NCBI GenBank assembly: GCA_017615275.1
Contig: JAGAAO010000046.1
Span: 16,836-80,835, forward strand
Source: Butyrivibrio sp.
GTDB lineage: Bacteria > Bacillota > Clostridia > Lachnospirales > Lachnospiraceae
Direction of reading: 5' to 3'
DNA length: 64,000 nt
The notes beneath the pieces were generated by a model. That model was not told the DNA's origin. It ran no database searches and saw only the letters and a program-made list of their open reading frames with translations. The translations under genes were made by a program, and so were the position numbers. Below, piece by piece: positions 51,054-60,395 of this stretch; the first letter of the stretch is position 1, and every line of letters starts with the position of its first letter.

Positions 51054-51896
51054 TTAATCAACAAAAAAATTGTCTATAAGCCTGGTTTTTCCTATGTACA
51101 CAGCAACTGCGGTGAGGATAGGTCCTTCTATGGTCTTTACAGGCTTAAGTTTCTCGGAGTCGACAAGCTCTACATAGTCTATTTTGGATAACGGCTCTGA
51201 TTCGATGATCTCGGTAATTGTCTTAACGATTGTCTCTGCTTTTTTTTCACCTGAGCATATCATTTCTTTGCCTTGCGTAAGAGCTTTGTGAAGTATTACG
51301 GCAGCTTTTCTTTCTTCGGGATTTAAGTAGCTGTTTCTCGAACTCTTCGCAAGTCCGTCTTCCTCTCTTATAATGGGGCAGCCGATGATCTCGATGTTGT
51401 AATTCAGGTCTTTTACCATCCTGCGAACAATTGCGAGCTGCTGGAAATCTTTTTCTCCAAAGTATGCTCTGTCCGCCTCGGAAATGTTAAACAGCTTGGT
51501 TACTACGGTGCACACGCCGTTAAAGTGAGTGGGTCTGCTTTTTCCGCAGAGCCCTTCCGATAAGGTGTTTACACCGGCATAAGAGTAGAAGGCATCTCCG
51601 TACATTTCTTCAGGTTCGGGATGGAAGATTAAGTCTGCGCCGAGTTCACTGCAAAGCTTGCAGTCTGCGTCAAAGTCTCTTGGGTAAGTGGCGAGATCCT
51701 CGTTTGCTCCAAACTGTATCGGATTGACAAAATCGCTTACCACAACCTTGTCGTTTTCAGCCACGGCTCTTTCTATAAGGCTTGCGTGACCTTCGTGCAG
51801 ATATCCCATTGTCGGAACAAGTCCGATTGAGTAACCTGCCTTTTTCCATTCTTTTATATATTTTTTTACTTCGCTTATTTTCTCTGCAATAATCAT
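51054..51896 (-). CDS. panC: pantothenate synthetase
   Basis: Joins pantoate and beta-alanine using ATP. 280 residues, with the nucleotide motif PTMGYLHEGHASLI (about 29-42), the pantoate region FVNPIQFGANEDL and the KSSRNSYL loop. RBS AAAGGGG. Lies between panB and panD on the minus strand. Confidence 0.96.
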   Translation of the reverse strand: MIIAEKISEVKKYIKEWKKAGYSIGLVPTMGYLHEGHASLIERAVAENDKVVVSDFVNPIQFGANEDLATYPRDFDADCKLCSELGADLIFHPEPEEMYGDAFYSYAGVNTLSEGLCGKSRPTHFNGVCTVVTKLFNISEADRAYFGEKDFQQLAIVRRMVKDLNYNIEIIGCPIIREEDGLAKSSRNSYLNPEERKAAVILHKALTQGKEMICSGEKKAETIVKTITEIIESEPLSKIDYVELVDSEKLKPVKTIEGPILTAVAVYIGKTRLIDNFFVD

Positions 51897-51925
51897 TGTT
51901 TTATCCCCTTTGTATTTGTAATGGA

Positions 51926-52753
51926 TTACATAATGGCACTTAGGACGTTGTCGTCAATTTCAAAAGTGTTATCTTTGGTAGGAAAAGAGCCTGTTTTAAC
52001 GGCTTCATCATATGCGATGAAGGCTTCTTTCATTTCTTTTCCTATTTGGGCAAACTGCTTTACGAACTTGGGCTTGATTCCGTTGAACATTCCGAGCATG
52101 TCCTGATAGACAAGTACCTGGCCGTCACATCCTGTGCCGGCGCCGATTCCTATTGTGGGAATGGAAAGGCGCTTGGTTATAAGCGCAGCGAGCTTTTCCG
52201 GAACGCATTCGAGAACTACCATGAATGCTCCGGCTTTTTCAACCGCGAGAGCGTCTTCAAGAATCTGCTTTGCCTGTTCTTCACTTTTTCCCTGCACTTT
52301 AAATCCGCCGAAGGCGTTTACCGATTGGGGAGTGAGTCCTAAATGAGCTACAACGGGGATATCCGCTTTGGTGATGGCTTCAATCTGTTCACATACTTTT
52401 GCGCCGCCCTCGAGTTTGACCGCCTGGGCGTGACCTTCTTTTACCAGTCTGCCTGCGTTCATTACGGCGTCGTAGATTGAAGTCTGGTAAGACAAAAAAG
52501 GCATGTCCGCTATGAGAAAGGTTTCTTTTAATCCTCTTGAAACCGCTCTCGTGTGGTGGATCATGTCTTCCATGGTTACGGGAAGGGTGTCGTCGTAGCC
52601 GAGCATGGTCATTCCGAGGGAATCACCGATGAGAACCGTGTCTACGCCTGCCGCTTCCATTAGGCATGCGGTCGTGTAGTCGTAGCAGGTCAGCATACTG
52701 ATCTTTTTTCCTTCCGTCTTTTGTTTTTGTAACGTTGTGACTGTTCTTTTCAT
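51926..52753 (-). CDS. panB: ketopantoate hydroxymethyltransferase
   Basis: Makes ketopantoate from alpha-ketoisovalerate and methylene-tetrahydrofolate. 275 residues with MLTCYDYTTACLMEAAGVD, VLIGDSLGMTMLGYDDTLPV and GIGAGTGCDGQVLV. In-frame ATGs upstream (52786, 52768) surround the Shine-Dalgarno GGAGGAGAG that serves the ATG at 52753. First gene of panBCD. No panE (ketopantoate reductase) is in the operon. Confidence 0.95.
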   Translation of the reverse strand: MKRTVTTLQKQKTEGKKISMLTCYDYTTACLMEAAGVDTVLIGDSLGMTMLGYDDTLPVTMEDMIHHTRAVSRGLKETFLIADMPFLSYQTSIYDAVMNAGRLVKEGHAQAVKLEGGAKVCEQIEAITKADIPVVAHLGLTPQSVNAFGGFKVQGKSEEQAKQILEDALAVEKAGAFMVVLECVPEKLAALITKRLSIPTIGIGAGTGCDGQVLVYQDMLGMFNGIKPKFVKQFAQIGKEMKEAFIAYDEAVKTGSFPTKDNTFEIDDNVLSAIM

Positions 52754-52916
52754 TTTTCTCTCCTCCATATGAGCCTTGACGTTCAAGGTCTCATTGTTTT
52801 GAATTTTCGAAAAGAAACTTTTCGAATACCGTCAGACGTAACTATAGCAGACATGAAAAATACATTCCAGTTTTGTGCGAAAAAATTACAAAGTTGTTAA
52901 CTTTTTCTTGATAATC

Positions 52917-52925
52917 TGATATAAT
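52917..52925 (+). promoter_or_regulatory. extended -10 promoter of the lipoprotein gene
   Basis: TGATATAAT is an extended -10 element 39 bases before the start of the gene at 52964; the -35 is weak. Confidence 0.5.
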
Positions 52926-52963
52926 ATAGAGGAAGGATTTTTTTCAGAAGGGAAGGTTATGGG

Positions 52964-54019
52964 ATGAAAAAGAAATTTTTGGTTAGCGTACTGTGCGCTA
53001 TGCTTGTTACCGGATGTTCTTCGGTACCGCAGGCAAACTCGATTATTGGTGGCGATGTCAAAGTGGAAGAGGGGTCCAATGAGGCAGAGGAAACAGGCAC
53101 AGACGGAGAGGGAGCTGAAACTGCAACAGCGACCGATTCGAAGGGAGTGTATGAGAGTTTTTTGAAAAATGAGATCACCGTACACATCGATACAGAAGGT
53201 GATGCGGGATATTACATTTTCCAGAGAAATTATGAAGAAGACGTCGTAACTTTCCAGGAACTTGTTCAGACTTTGGTTGAAAGCGTACAAAACAACAACG
53301 GTGGTGCCAAAGTAGATATGAAGTCAGTCGGTATCCGATATGCATATATTGACTGCGGAAATGATGGCGCTGAAGAACTTGCTTTGGAGATTCGCATTCC
53401 AACCAATGTGGAAGAGACTGTTGAGTATTTCGTGATCAAGGATAACGATGGACCGCTTGAAGTTGTATATACCGATGAAGGCTGGTCGAGGAGCAATATC
53501 CATATAAATCGTTTCGGATATGTTTATACCGACGGAAGCGGCGGAGCCAATACCGGTTCATACGGAAAGGGATTTATAGGTGCGGATGGAAAATGGCATT
53601 ACATCTATACAGCTGTAGCAACTACATTTACTTCCGGCGAAGACCTGTCGTTTAACGGCGATCTGCATACTGCTCCGAGCGTTGGAGACAAAAAGTATGT
53701 ATTCTTCGATTTTGATTTTAACGATACAATCAATGAAGAGGTTGATGATACATTCAGCTATGCGGAGATCGGAGATATTGCAAGCACAGATCCTTCGGAA
53801 GGATACAGAGGTTTCTTCTGTGCGGATCTTTTGGTTGATGATTCTTTATATGAAGATTCAAATGCGTTGAAAAAATTCTTCACTGATGCAGGTTTGACTA
53901 CGGTTTCTATTACGGACATCACTAAGATGATAGAAGAAAAAGAGAACGAAGAAGGATTGACATCTGAAATAAAAGACGGGGAGGAAACTCCTTGGCAAAA
54001 GTTGGAAGTTAGTTTCTGA
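52964..54019 (+). CDS. lipoprotein of unknown function
   Basis: A 351-residue exported lipoprotein with lipobox VTGC (C18), an acidic linker (about 30-55) and a domain with the calcium-site-like YIDCGNDGAEELALE (about 127-141), a pattern frequent in secreted Lachnospiraceae proteins of unknown role. Several Gly/Asp/Tyr-rich strands follow. It diverges from panBCD and ends at a strong terminator. No enzyme motif. Confidence 0.75.
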   Translation: MKKKFLVSVLCAMLVTGCSSVPQANSIIGGDVKVEEGSNEAEETGTDGEGAETATATDSKGVYESFLKNEITVHIDTEGDAGYYIFQRNYEEDVVTFQELVQTLVESVQNNNGGAKVDMKSVGIRYAYIDCGNDGAEELALEIRIPTNVEETVEYFVIKDNDGPLEVVYTDEGWSRSNIHINRFGYVYTDGSGGANTGSYGKGFIGADGKWHYIYTAVATTFTSGEDLSFNGDLHTAPSVGDKKYVFFDFDFNDTINEEVDDTFSYAEIGDIASTDPSEGYRGFFCADLLVDDSLYEDSNALKKFFTDAGLTTVSITDITKMIEEKENEEGLTSEIKDGEETPWQKLEVSF

Positions 54020-54054
54020 ATTAAATAATAAATTGAATAATTGAATATATTATG

Positions 54055-54092
54055 GAGCCGCAGCGTTTTCGAACGTTGCGGCTCATTTTTTT
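54055..54092 (+). terminator. intrinsic terminator after lipoprotein gene
   Basis: GAGCCGCAGCGTT, TTCG loop, AACGTTGCGGCTC (one G-U pair), then A and seven T. Confidence 0.92.
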
Positions 54093-54174
54093 AAGTAATC
54101 ACTAGGTTCTGTTCTTTAGAACCGTAGTGTACTACTTAGTTCCGGCGAGCGAATGCGAGAGCGGAACTTCATTA
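54093..54174. repeat. 82-bp repeat, copy 1
   Basis: Contains two potential hairpins: GGTTCT/AGAACC and GTTCCG..CGGAAC. Copy 2 at 57764-57845 differs at only two or three positions. Confidence 0.88.
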
Positions 54175-54270
54175 AAACACAAAAGAGTTAATCATGTTAA
54201 ATAAAAATGTAACAAATTTTACCATTTAGCAACATATGGGCAGCCAATAGCAATATTTGACAAGTCGTCT

Positions 54271-54290
54271 TAAACGTTTACTGCTATAAT
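54271..54290 (+). promoter_or_regulatory. LacI-type palindrome next to a -10 element
   Basis: TAAACGTTTA (54271-54280), a perfect palindrome with the central CG of LacI-family operators, lies four bases upstream of TATAAT (54285-54290). A carbohydrate-responsive repressor is plausible. Confidence 0.45.
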
Positions 54291-54373
54291 CTAACTCATC
54301 AAACAAATATTACAGGAATTTTAATAATTCAAACTATTTGTAAGGATAAAGTTTACATAAGCGGAGGTAGTGT

Positions 54374-56971
54374 ATGAAAAGAAGGATTTCGATTTTATCT
54401 AGTTTGGCACTCGGGGGAATAATGGTGCTGAACAACGCAGTGGACGTTAACGCGGCACCTATGCTCAACCCATACAACGGACTTGAGGCAGAAGTGAATT
54501 TTGGCCAGTCAGGAACAAAGGTAATTGATGACAACGGGGGACAAGTTGTTTCAAGTATCGAGGCCGGCGATTATTTCATTGTGAAGGATGTTAACTTCTC
54601 AAAGGGGGTATCACAGTTCAAAGTCAAAGCAAAGGCTGACAAGGCATCTTGGGTTGAGATCAGAGAAGGCGGTATTGACGGCGAAGTCATCGCTCAGGTC
54701 AGAGTAAGTGACACTGAGGGTGAATATAAGGAAATTGTCACAGCAAGTTCTAAGAACCTTGAAGGAAAGACAAGCATTGCTTTTATCGGCAAGGTTGGTT
54801 CATGCTCAATAGATAAGTGGGCAGTTACTGAGTATGAGGATAAGGCTGACACTTCCAAGGACAGCAAAGATAATAATAAAGACAATAAAGAAAAAAAGGA
54901 TAATGATTCAGCTTCTACAGGTTCTACAAAGTCAAATGATTCAAACGGATTGTCTGATGCAGATAAGGCTGCCGGAAAGACAGGTCCCGGACCTATGATC
55001 GATCCTTATGAAGAGGTTTCGACAAATATAAGCTTCGGAAAGACTTCAGGAACAGAGACTGTAGATTATAATGATAAGAAAGTTATTTCAAGTCTTGAAG
55101 CGGATGACTATTTTGTTGTAGATAATGTAGATTTCAAGAGCGGAGTTATTACATTTAATACATATATTAAGGCTGATAAGGATTCTACAGTAGAGATCAG
55201 AGAGGGTGGTCCTGAGGGCGAGCTCATCGGAATGATCAAGGTTAAGCCTACAAATGGTGAGTACAAGTCATTCATCTCAAATGTAAAGAATCTTGAGGGC
55301 ATACATGCAATTGCTTTTGTAGGAAAGACAGGAGACGTCAGCATCGAGAAATGGAATGCCATGAGCGCACCTAAGAAGAAAACAGATGCGGATGCAGGCA
55401 ATACAGGTTCTTCAACAGATCCCGGAAAGCAGGATAATAAAGAGACAACTACACCTTCTACAGGTTCAGATCTCTCTGATGCAGATAAGTCAGCAGGAAA
55501 GACAGGCCGTGGACCTATGGTCAACCCTTACGACGCTGTTTCTACAGGAGTAAGCTTTGGCGAGTCTTCAGGAACTGAGATTGCAAATGTTAACGGCAAG
55601 AAGGTCACAACAGGAATTGAGAAGGGCGATTACTTCGTAGTAAACAATGTTAGTTTCAATAACGGCGTTTCCAAGTTTTACGCTACAGTTTCAGCAAAAG
55701 AGACTTCATGCATAGAAGTAAGAGAGGGCGGTCCTAAAGGAAAGTTACTCGGACTTCTCAAGATCAATCCTTCATCGGACGGAAGCTATAAAGAAGTATT
55801 TGTTCCTTCTAATGAGAACCTTGATGGAGTACATGCTATTGCATTCATAGGAAAGATGGGAAATGCAAGCATCGCAGAATGGCATGTTGAAGCGGCAGGT
55901 GCTCAGGATAAAGATACAGGCAAAAAAGATACTGATAATAAAGGCAAAGACAATACAGGTAACAACCAGGGTACAACAAATCCCAGAACAACAACACCTA
56001 CACCGACACCTACTCCTACACCACAGCCCGGAAAGGATACAGATAAAAAGACAGAACCTTCAACAGAAAAGACAGCACCCGGACCTATGGTAAATCCTTA
56101 TGATTCTGTTCCTACAGGACTTAACTTCGGAAAGACCGAAGGCGTTGAAATCATAGATCATGACGGTAAGAAGATTGTTTCAGATCTTGGAGAAGGCGAC
56201 TATTTCGTAGTAAACAATGTCAATTTTGATAAAGGTATCGTTACACTTAATGCTTTGATCAAGTCCGAAAAGGAAGCGATCATTGAAGTAAGAGACGGAA
56301 GCCTTGACGGAGATTTACTTGGAACAATAAGAGTTACAGGTACAGACGGTGAATACAAGACATTTGTTACCAAGATGAAGAATGTTGAAGGCGTACATGC
56401 ACTTGTATTCGTAGGAAAGAAAGGAAATGTAAGATTCGACAGCTGGAAGGCATTATGTGAGCCATCCAAGAAGCCGGGCCCCGGAGCAAACAACGGTTCA
56501 ACAACAACTACACCACAGCCGGGAGATAACCAGGGAACAACAACACCTACACCGCAGCCGGGAAACAATCAGGGAACAACAACACCTACTCCTGCACCAC
56601 AGCCGGGAGATAATCAGGGAACAACAGCACCTACTCCTGCACCACAGCCCGGAGACAATCAGGGAACACAGAAACCCAAGAAGAGCGGACTTAAACTCTC
56701 ACATGCAGTAAATGATTGGGGATGCGGACACCTTATTGATTTCAGAGTAAGCAATAATTCCGGAAAGACAACAGACGGATGGAAGCTTAAGATAAAGAAG
56801 GATAATATCAATATTGCACAGAGCTGGTGTGTTGATATCAAAGAAGAAGGCGATTATTATGTGATCACTCCTCTCTTCTGGAATTCACAGATCAACGACG
56901 GCAACTTCGTACAGTTTGGTATCATCGGAGTCGGCAGAGGACCTCAGAGCATTTCATATAAATTTGAATAA
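54374..56971 (+). CDS. secreted multi-module carbohydrate-binding protein without catalytic domain
   Basis: An 865-residue exported protein. Signal peptide 1-28 (cut after VNA). Four homologous beta-sandwich modules, about 29-155, 208-340, 385-515 and 580-705, each beginning PM(L/I/V)(N/D)PY and containing (D/N)YF(V/I)V..V and the VEIREGG-like segment, resemble CBM6/CBM36-type units. Linkers are Lys/Asp/Asn-rich early and Thr/Pro-rich later (TPTPTPTPTPQP). The last 95 residues (KLSHAVNDWGCGHLIDFRVS, DGWKLKIKK) look like a CBM2-type cellulose-binding domain. There is no catalytic or anchoring motif, so it may be a free scaffold or adhesin for plant fibre. Confidence 0.82.
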   Translation: MKRRISILSSLALGGIMVLNNAVDVNAAPMLNPYNGLEAEVNFGQSGTKVIDDNGGQVVSSIEAGDYFIVKDVNFSKGVSQFKVKAKADKASWVEIREGGIDGEVIAQVRVSDTEGEYKEIVTASSKNLEGKTSIAFIGKVGSCSIDKWAVTEYEDKADTSKDSKDNNKDNKEKKDNDSASTGSTKSNDSNGLSDADKAAGKTGPGPMIDPYEEVSTNISFGKTSGTETVDYNDKKVISSLEADDYFVVDNVDFKSGVITFNTYIKADKDSTVEIREGGPEGELIGMIKVKPTNGEYKSFISNVKNLEGIHAIAFVGKTGDVSIEKWNAMSAPKKKTDADAGNTGSSTDPGKQDNKETTTPSTGSDLSDADKSAGKTGRGPMVNPYDAVSTGVSFGESSGTEIANVNGKKVTTGIEKGDYFVVNNVSFNNGVSKFYATVSAKETSCIEVREGGPKGKLLGLLKINPSSDGSYKEVFVPSNENLDGVHAIAFIGKMGNASIAEWHVEAAGAQDKDTGKKDTDNKGKDNTGNNQGTTNPRTTTPTPTPTPTPQPGKDTDKKTEPSTEKTAPGPMVNPYDSVPTGLNFGKTEGVEIIDHDGKKIVSDLGEGDYFVVNNVNFDKGIVTLNALIKSEKEAIIEVRDGSLDGDLLGTIRVTGTDGEYKTFVTKMKNVEGVHALVFVGKKGNVRFDSWKALCEPSKKPGPGANNGSTTTTPQPGDNQGTTTPTPQPGNNQGTTTPTPAPQPGDNQGTTAPTPAPQPGDNQGTQKPKKSGLKLSHAVNDWGCGHLIDFRVSNNSGKTTDGWKLKIKKDNINIAQSWCVDIKEEGDYYVITPLFWNSQINDGNFVQFGIIGVGRGPQSISYKFE

Positions 56972-56987
56972 TTAAGAAAAAACATAA

Positions 56988-57025
56988 GCCCTTCTTACTG
57001 ATTTTTCAGTAAGGAGGGCAGTTTG
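56988..57025 (+). terminator. hairpin after the carbohydrate-binding protein
   Basis: GCCCTTCTTACTGA and TCAGTAAGGAGGGC pair almost fully; a modest T-rich tail (GTTTGTTT) follows. Confidence 0.7.
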
Positions 57026-57126
57026 TTTAGAGCATTCGTCAGAGTTTTTACATAATCAGAATTCCGTGATATACTTTGTAAAAGTTTACAAAAAAATTCA
57101 CATGTATTTTTGATTAGGAGAGTTTT

Positions 57127-57762
57127 ATGGATTACAAAAGCGGTGGAATACCTAAGACAATAGACGAACTTAAAGACTATTGTGAACGTAATGGATTTAC
57201 TTCTGCCAAGACCAGATTTTTTGTCGGGTTTAATTATGAAGGTCCAAAGGCGTTCGGTGTATATAAAGATGAAGCAACAGGGGAGTTTGTTGTCTACAAA
57301 AACAAAGCTGACGGAAGCAGAGCTGTTCGCTACAGAGGAACAGATGAAGAATTTGCTGTTGTTGAATTGTATGATCGATTGCAGGAAGAGATAGGCAATC
57401 AAAAAATTCGATATGCAGCTGATATGGCAGAACGCGAGAGAAATAAATATGAGAATAATGAGAATAATTTGAACTTCGGCAGGTTTGATTCGGAAGATAA
57501 CAGTAACGTAAGTTTTTCGGATTTCGATGAAACAGAGAATTATGATCATGACCGCAGAGATAAATCAGGAAGCGGAACACTTGGATTTATATTTGCTTTG
57601 ATAATGCTCATTATGTCGCTTGTATTTGGCGGCGGTGGTGGCGGCTACAGTAGCGGTGGACGCGGAGATTATGGAAGTTATAGCAGCTACGACAGCAATC
57701 ATTCAAGTTGGAGTTCGGACAATTGGGATTCAGGATATACAGATTGGGATTCTGATTGGTAA
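57127..57762 (+). CDS. membrane protein with low-complexity Gly/Ser/Asp/Trp tail, unknown
   Basis: A 211-residue protein. An N-terminal cytosolic domain (1-90; FFVGFNYEGPKAFGVYKDEA, a basic-acidic helix) is followed by an acidic, Asn-rich linker, one membrane helix (about 151-166, LGFIFALIMLIMSLVF) and an outward tail rich in Gly, Ser, Tyr, Asp and Trp (SYDSNHSSWSSDNWDSG). No family known. It sits between the surface carbohydrate-binding protein and the second 82-bp repeat. Confidence 0.65.
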   Translation: MDYKSGGIPKTIDELKDYCERNGFTSAKTRFFVGFNYEGPKAFGVYKDEATGEFVVYKNKADGSRAVRYRGTDEEFAVVELYDRLQEEIGNQKIRYAADMAERERNKYENNENNLNFGRFDSEDNSNVSFSDFDETENYDHDRRDKSGSGTLGFIFALIMLIMSLVFGGGGGGYSSGGRGDYGSYSSYDSNHSSWSSDNWDSGYTDWDSDW

Positions 57763-57763
57763 T

Positions 57764-57845
57764 AAGTAATCACTAGGTTCTGTTCTTTCGAACCGTAGTG
57801 TACTACTTAGTTCCGGCGAGCGAAAGCGAGAGCGGAACTTCATTA
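57764..57845. repeat. 82-bp repeat, copy 2
   Basis: Nearly identical to 54093-54174, same orientation, directly after a stop codon. Each copy is followed by CATTA. Confidence 0.88.
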
Positions 57846-57953
57846 TTATTATCCATTGAATAACCATGTGTTTAAGTCTATGATAGTTTATGAGTGGTTA
57901 CTTGTAGCTTACACAATAGCACTTATGTAATTATGAGACGAGGAGGAATATAA

Positions 57954-58355
57954 ATGGAAGACATAATGAAAGTGTATGAATTTTTAAATGACGCAGAGAC
58001 ATATTATCTCGCGACAGTAGACAAGGATCAGCCGAGAGTAAGACCTTTCGGAACAATTCTTTTGTCAGACGGAAAACTCTACATCCAGACAGGTAAAGTC
58101 AAGGATGTTTCAAAGCAGCTTGCTGCAAACCCTAAGGCTGAGATCTGTGCATTCAAGGATGGCAAGTGGATCCGCGTTGCAGGCGAACTCGTAAACGACG
58201 ATTCCCGTGAAGTTAAACTTGCAATGCTCGAGAAGATGCCTCAGTTAAACGGCATGTACAGCGCAGATGACGACAACATGCAGATGCTTTATTTCAAGAA
58301 TGCAACAGCTACAATCAGCTCTTTTACAGATGCTCCTGTAACTGTTAAGTTCTAA
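57954..58355 (+). CDS. pyridoxamine 5'-phosphate oxidase-family flavin-binding protein
   Basis: A 133-residue split-barrel flavoprotein. KDQPRVRPFGTILLSDGKLYIQT is the usual FMN-contact region, and KPKAEICAF-like NPKAEICAFKDGKWIRV follows. Members often bind FMN or F420; the enzyme substrate is unknown. RBS GAGGAGG. Short monocistronic gene. Confidence 0.85.
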   Translation: MEDIMKVYEFLNDAETYYLATVDKDQPRVRPFGTILLSDGKLYIQTGKVKDVSKQLAANPKAEICAFKDGKWIRVAGELVNDDSREVKLAMLEKMPQLNGMYSADDDNMQMLYFKNATATISSFTDAPVTVKF

Positions 58356-58384
58356 GGAAACACTGATCGGATCAGCATTTCCTT
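58354..58384. terminator. possible bidirectional hairpin
   Basis: AAGGAAACACTGATC pairs with GATCAGCATTTCCTT imperfectly. It lies between convergent genes; T-tracts are weak. Confidence 0.4.
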
Positions 58385-58408
58385 AGATGCTTCGCAGGGA
58401 TGTTCGTA

Positions 58409-58660
58409 TTAATTTGAAAGAGCCTGCTCAACCGCAATAGCTAATTGATCGGCGCATGAAGTGCCTTTGCCGGCGCAGTCATTGCCTTTTAATATTGCAA
58501 CGGCTCTTTCTGCATCCATGCCTTCAAGGAGTTTACCGATAGCGGCTGTATTGCCGGGGCATCCGCCGGTAAACTTAACGTTGTAAAGTTTATTGTCTTC
58601 GATATCGAAGTTGATCTGCTTTGAGCAGACACCTTTAGGTTGATATGAATAATTTTGCAT
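58409..58660 (-). CDS. TSCPD domain protein (TIGR03905-type)
   Basis: An 83-residue protein with the TSCPD motif region GKGTSCADQLAIAVEQAL near the end and CPGNTAAIGKLLEGM in the middle. The domain also occurs at the C-terminus of some ribonucleotide reductases, where it binds metal. RBS AAAGGAGA. Role of the free-standing form is unknown. Confidence 0.85.
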   Translation of the reverse strand: MQNYSYQPKGVCSKQINFDIEDNKLYNVKFTGGCPGNTAAIGKLLEGMDAERAVAILKGNDCAGKGTSCADQLAIAVEQALSN

Positions 58661-58725
58661 AGAAATCTCCTTTTCTGATATGTTATTCTACATTGTATGG
58701 AAAAAATATCAAGTATTCAGAGGGT

Positions 58726-60078
58726 ATGATGGAAAGACAAATTGATTTTACTACGGGGAAAATAGTTAGACCTTTACTTAAGTTCGCGTTACCGGTACTT
58801 GCCGCGCTCTTTTTGCAGGCGATGTACGGTGCGGTTGATCTTCTTATTGTGGGAAGATTCGCTCATTCTGAGGATGTTTCGGCAGTTTCGACAGGTTCTC
58901 AGATCATGATGACGATCACTAATCTTCTCAGCAGCCTTTGTATGGGAATGACAATATTCCTTGGACAGAAGATAGGTGAAAAGAAAACTGAGGACGGCGG
59001 TCGTATTATAGGAAGCGGGCTTATGCTCTTTATGAGCATAGGAGTTGTGCTTACGGTAGCGATTCCTGTTCTTTCGGCGAATCTAGCAACAGCTATGCAT
59101 GCGCCTGCAGAGGCGTTTGATCTTACTTCTTCATATATTAGGATATGCGGAATGGGCATTATTGTCATCATCGCATACAACCTTATCGGCGGAATATTCC
59201 GAGGACTCGGAGATTCCGTAACACCACTTTTTACAGTATTTATCGCATGTATCTGCAATATTTTGGGTGACCTTCTTCTGGTTGCCGGTTTTCATATGGG
59301 AGCAAAAGGTGCCGCGCTCGCTACAGTCGGAGCGCAGTTTATCAGTGTTATCTTGTCGGTGATGATGATACGCCGCAGGAAGCTTCCTTTCGAATTCAAC
59401 AAAAAAATGCTCAGATGGGATTCCGGTCTTATCGGAAAAATCCTGTTTCTTGGTGCACCTATCGCTATTCAGGATTTCCTCGTGTGCATATCTTTTTTGG
59501 TTATCCTTGCCATCGTTAATTCAATAGGACTTATTGCATCTGCGGGTGTTGGAGTGGCACAGAAAGTCTGCACTTTTATCATGCTCGTGCCGCTCGCGTT
59601 TATGCAGTCCATGTCTGCGTTTACCGCCCAGAACAGAGGCGCGGGAAAGACAGACAGGGCTATGAAGGGACTAAAGAGTGCAATCGCGATCTCTTTCGTG
59701 TTCGGTGTGGTCATGTTCTATATAGCTTTTTTCCACGGAAATATACTTGCAGGGATATTCTCCAAAGAAGATGTGGTTATTGCCGCGTCGGCGGATTATC
59801 TCAAAGCCTATGCCATCGATTGCATTTTTACATGTTTCCTTTTCTGCTTCATAGGTTTTTACAATGGCATGGAATATACGAAGTTTGTTATGGTGCAGGG
59901 AATCATCGGAGCTTTCGCAATCCGTGTGCCGTTGTCTTTCTTTATGAGTAAGTGGGAACCCGTGTCGTTGTTCCACATAGGGCTTGCAACGCCATGTTCT
60001 ACAGTGGTTCAGATTCTTATGTGCTTCGGATGCCTTGCTTATATCAAGAAGAAACTCAGCAAAAAAGAGCAGTTTTGA
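58726..60078 (+). CDS. MATE-family efflux transporter (second in window)
   Basis: A 450-residue twelve-helix MATE exporter with AMYGAVDLLIVGRFAHSEDVSAVSTGSQ in two parts and GGIFRGLGDSVTPLF, the DinF/NorM-like pattern. The start is one of two adjacent ATGs (58726 or 58729) after AGAGGG; an earlier in-frame start at 58693 has no RBS. It is from another MATE branch than the protein at 25564. Confidence 0.88.
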   Translation: MMERQIDFTTGKIVRPLLKFALPVLAALFLQAMYGAVDLLIVGRFAHSEDVSAVSTGSQIMMTITNLLSSLCMGMTIFLGQKIGEKKTEDGGRIIGSGLMLFMSIGVVLTVAIPVLSANLATAMHAPAEAFDLTSSYIRICGMGIIVIIAYNLIGGIFRGLGDSVTPLFTVFIACICNILGDLLLVAGFHMGAKGAALATVGAQFISVILSVMMIRRRKLPFEFNKKMLRWDSGLIGKILFLGAPIAIQDFLVCISFLVILAIVNSIGLIASAGVGVAQKVCTFIMLVPLAFMQSMSAFTAQNRGAGKTDRAMKGLKSAIAISFVFGVVMFYIAFFHGNILAGIFSKEDVVIAASADYLKAYAIDCIFTCFLFCFIGFYNGMEYTKFVMVQGIIGAFAIRVPLSFFMSKWEPVSLFHIGLATPCSTVVQILMCFGCLAYIKKKLSKKEQF

Positions 60079-60149
60079 CTACGATTTGGACTAAGACCGA
60101 AAATGGTTTATTATAGAAATTAATAAAAGGAAATGGAGGAAAAAGTAAC

Positions 60150-60386
60150 ATGCATTTAATTATTTCACTGATTTTGGGGGCTATCGCAGGTTTTCTCGCA
60201 AGCAAGATCATGGGAGAATCTTCAGGAACCATCAAGAATATCATTCTTGGTATAGTCGGCGGTTTTGTCGGTGGTTTTGTATTTAAGTTCATAGGATTTA
60301 TCCCGAACAATCTTATAGCAAACCTTATTGTAGCTGTTATCGGTGCCTGCATCTGTATTTGGCTCGGAAGAAAACTTTTCAAATAA
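60150..60386 (+). CDS. GlsB/YeaQ/YmgE-family small membrane protein
   Basis: A 78-residue protein with three hydrophobic, glycine-rich helices (GAIAGFLASKIMG, LGIVGGFVGGFVFKFIG, IANLIVAVIGACICIWLGRK). Family often annotated as transglycosylase-associated or stress protein, although no enzyme activity is established. RBS TGGAGGA. Confidence 0.85.
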   Translation: MHLIISLILGAIAGFLASKIMGESSGTIKNIILGIVGGFVGGFVFKFIGFIPNNLIANLIVAVIGACICIWLGRKLFK

Positions 60387-60395
60387 TAACATATC

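Larger units (their letters stand above)
54020..54373. other. intergenic region with terminator, repeat copy and operator
   Basis: 354 bases containing the terminator at 54055-54092, the first 82-bp repeat (54093-54174), an AT-rich stretch and the promoter zone with TAAACGTTTA (54271-54280) and TATAAT (54285-54290). No gene. Confidence 0.8.
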
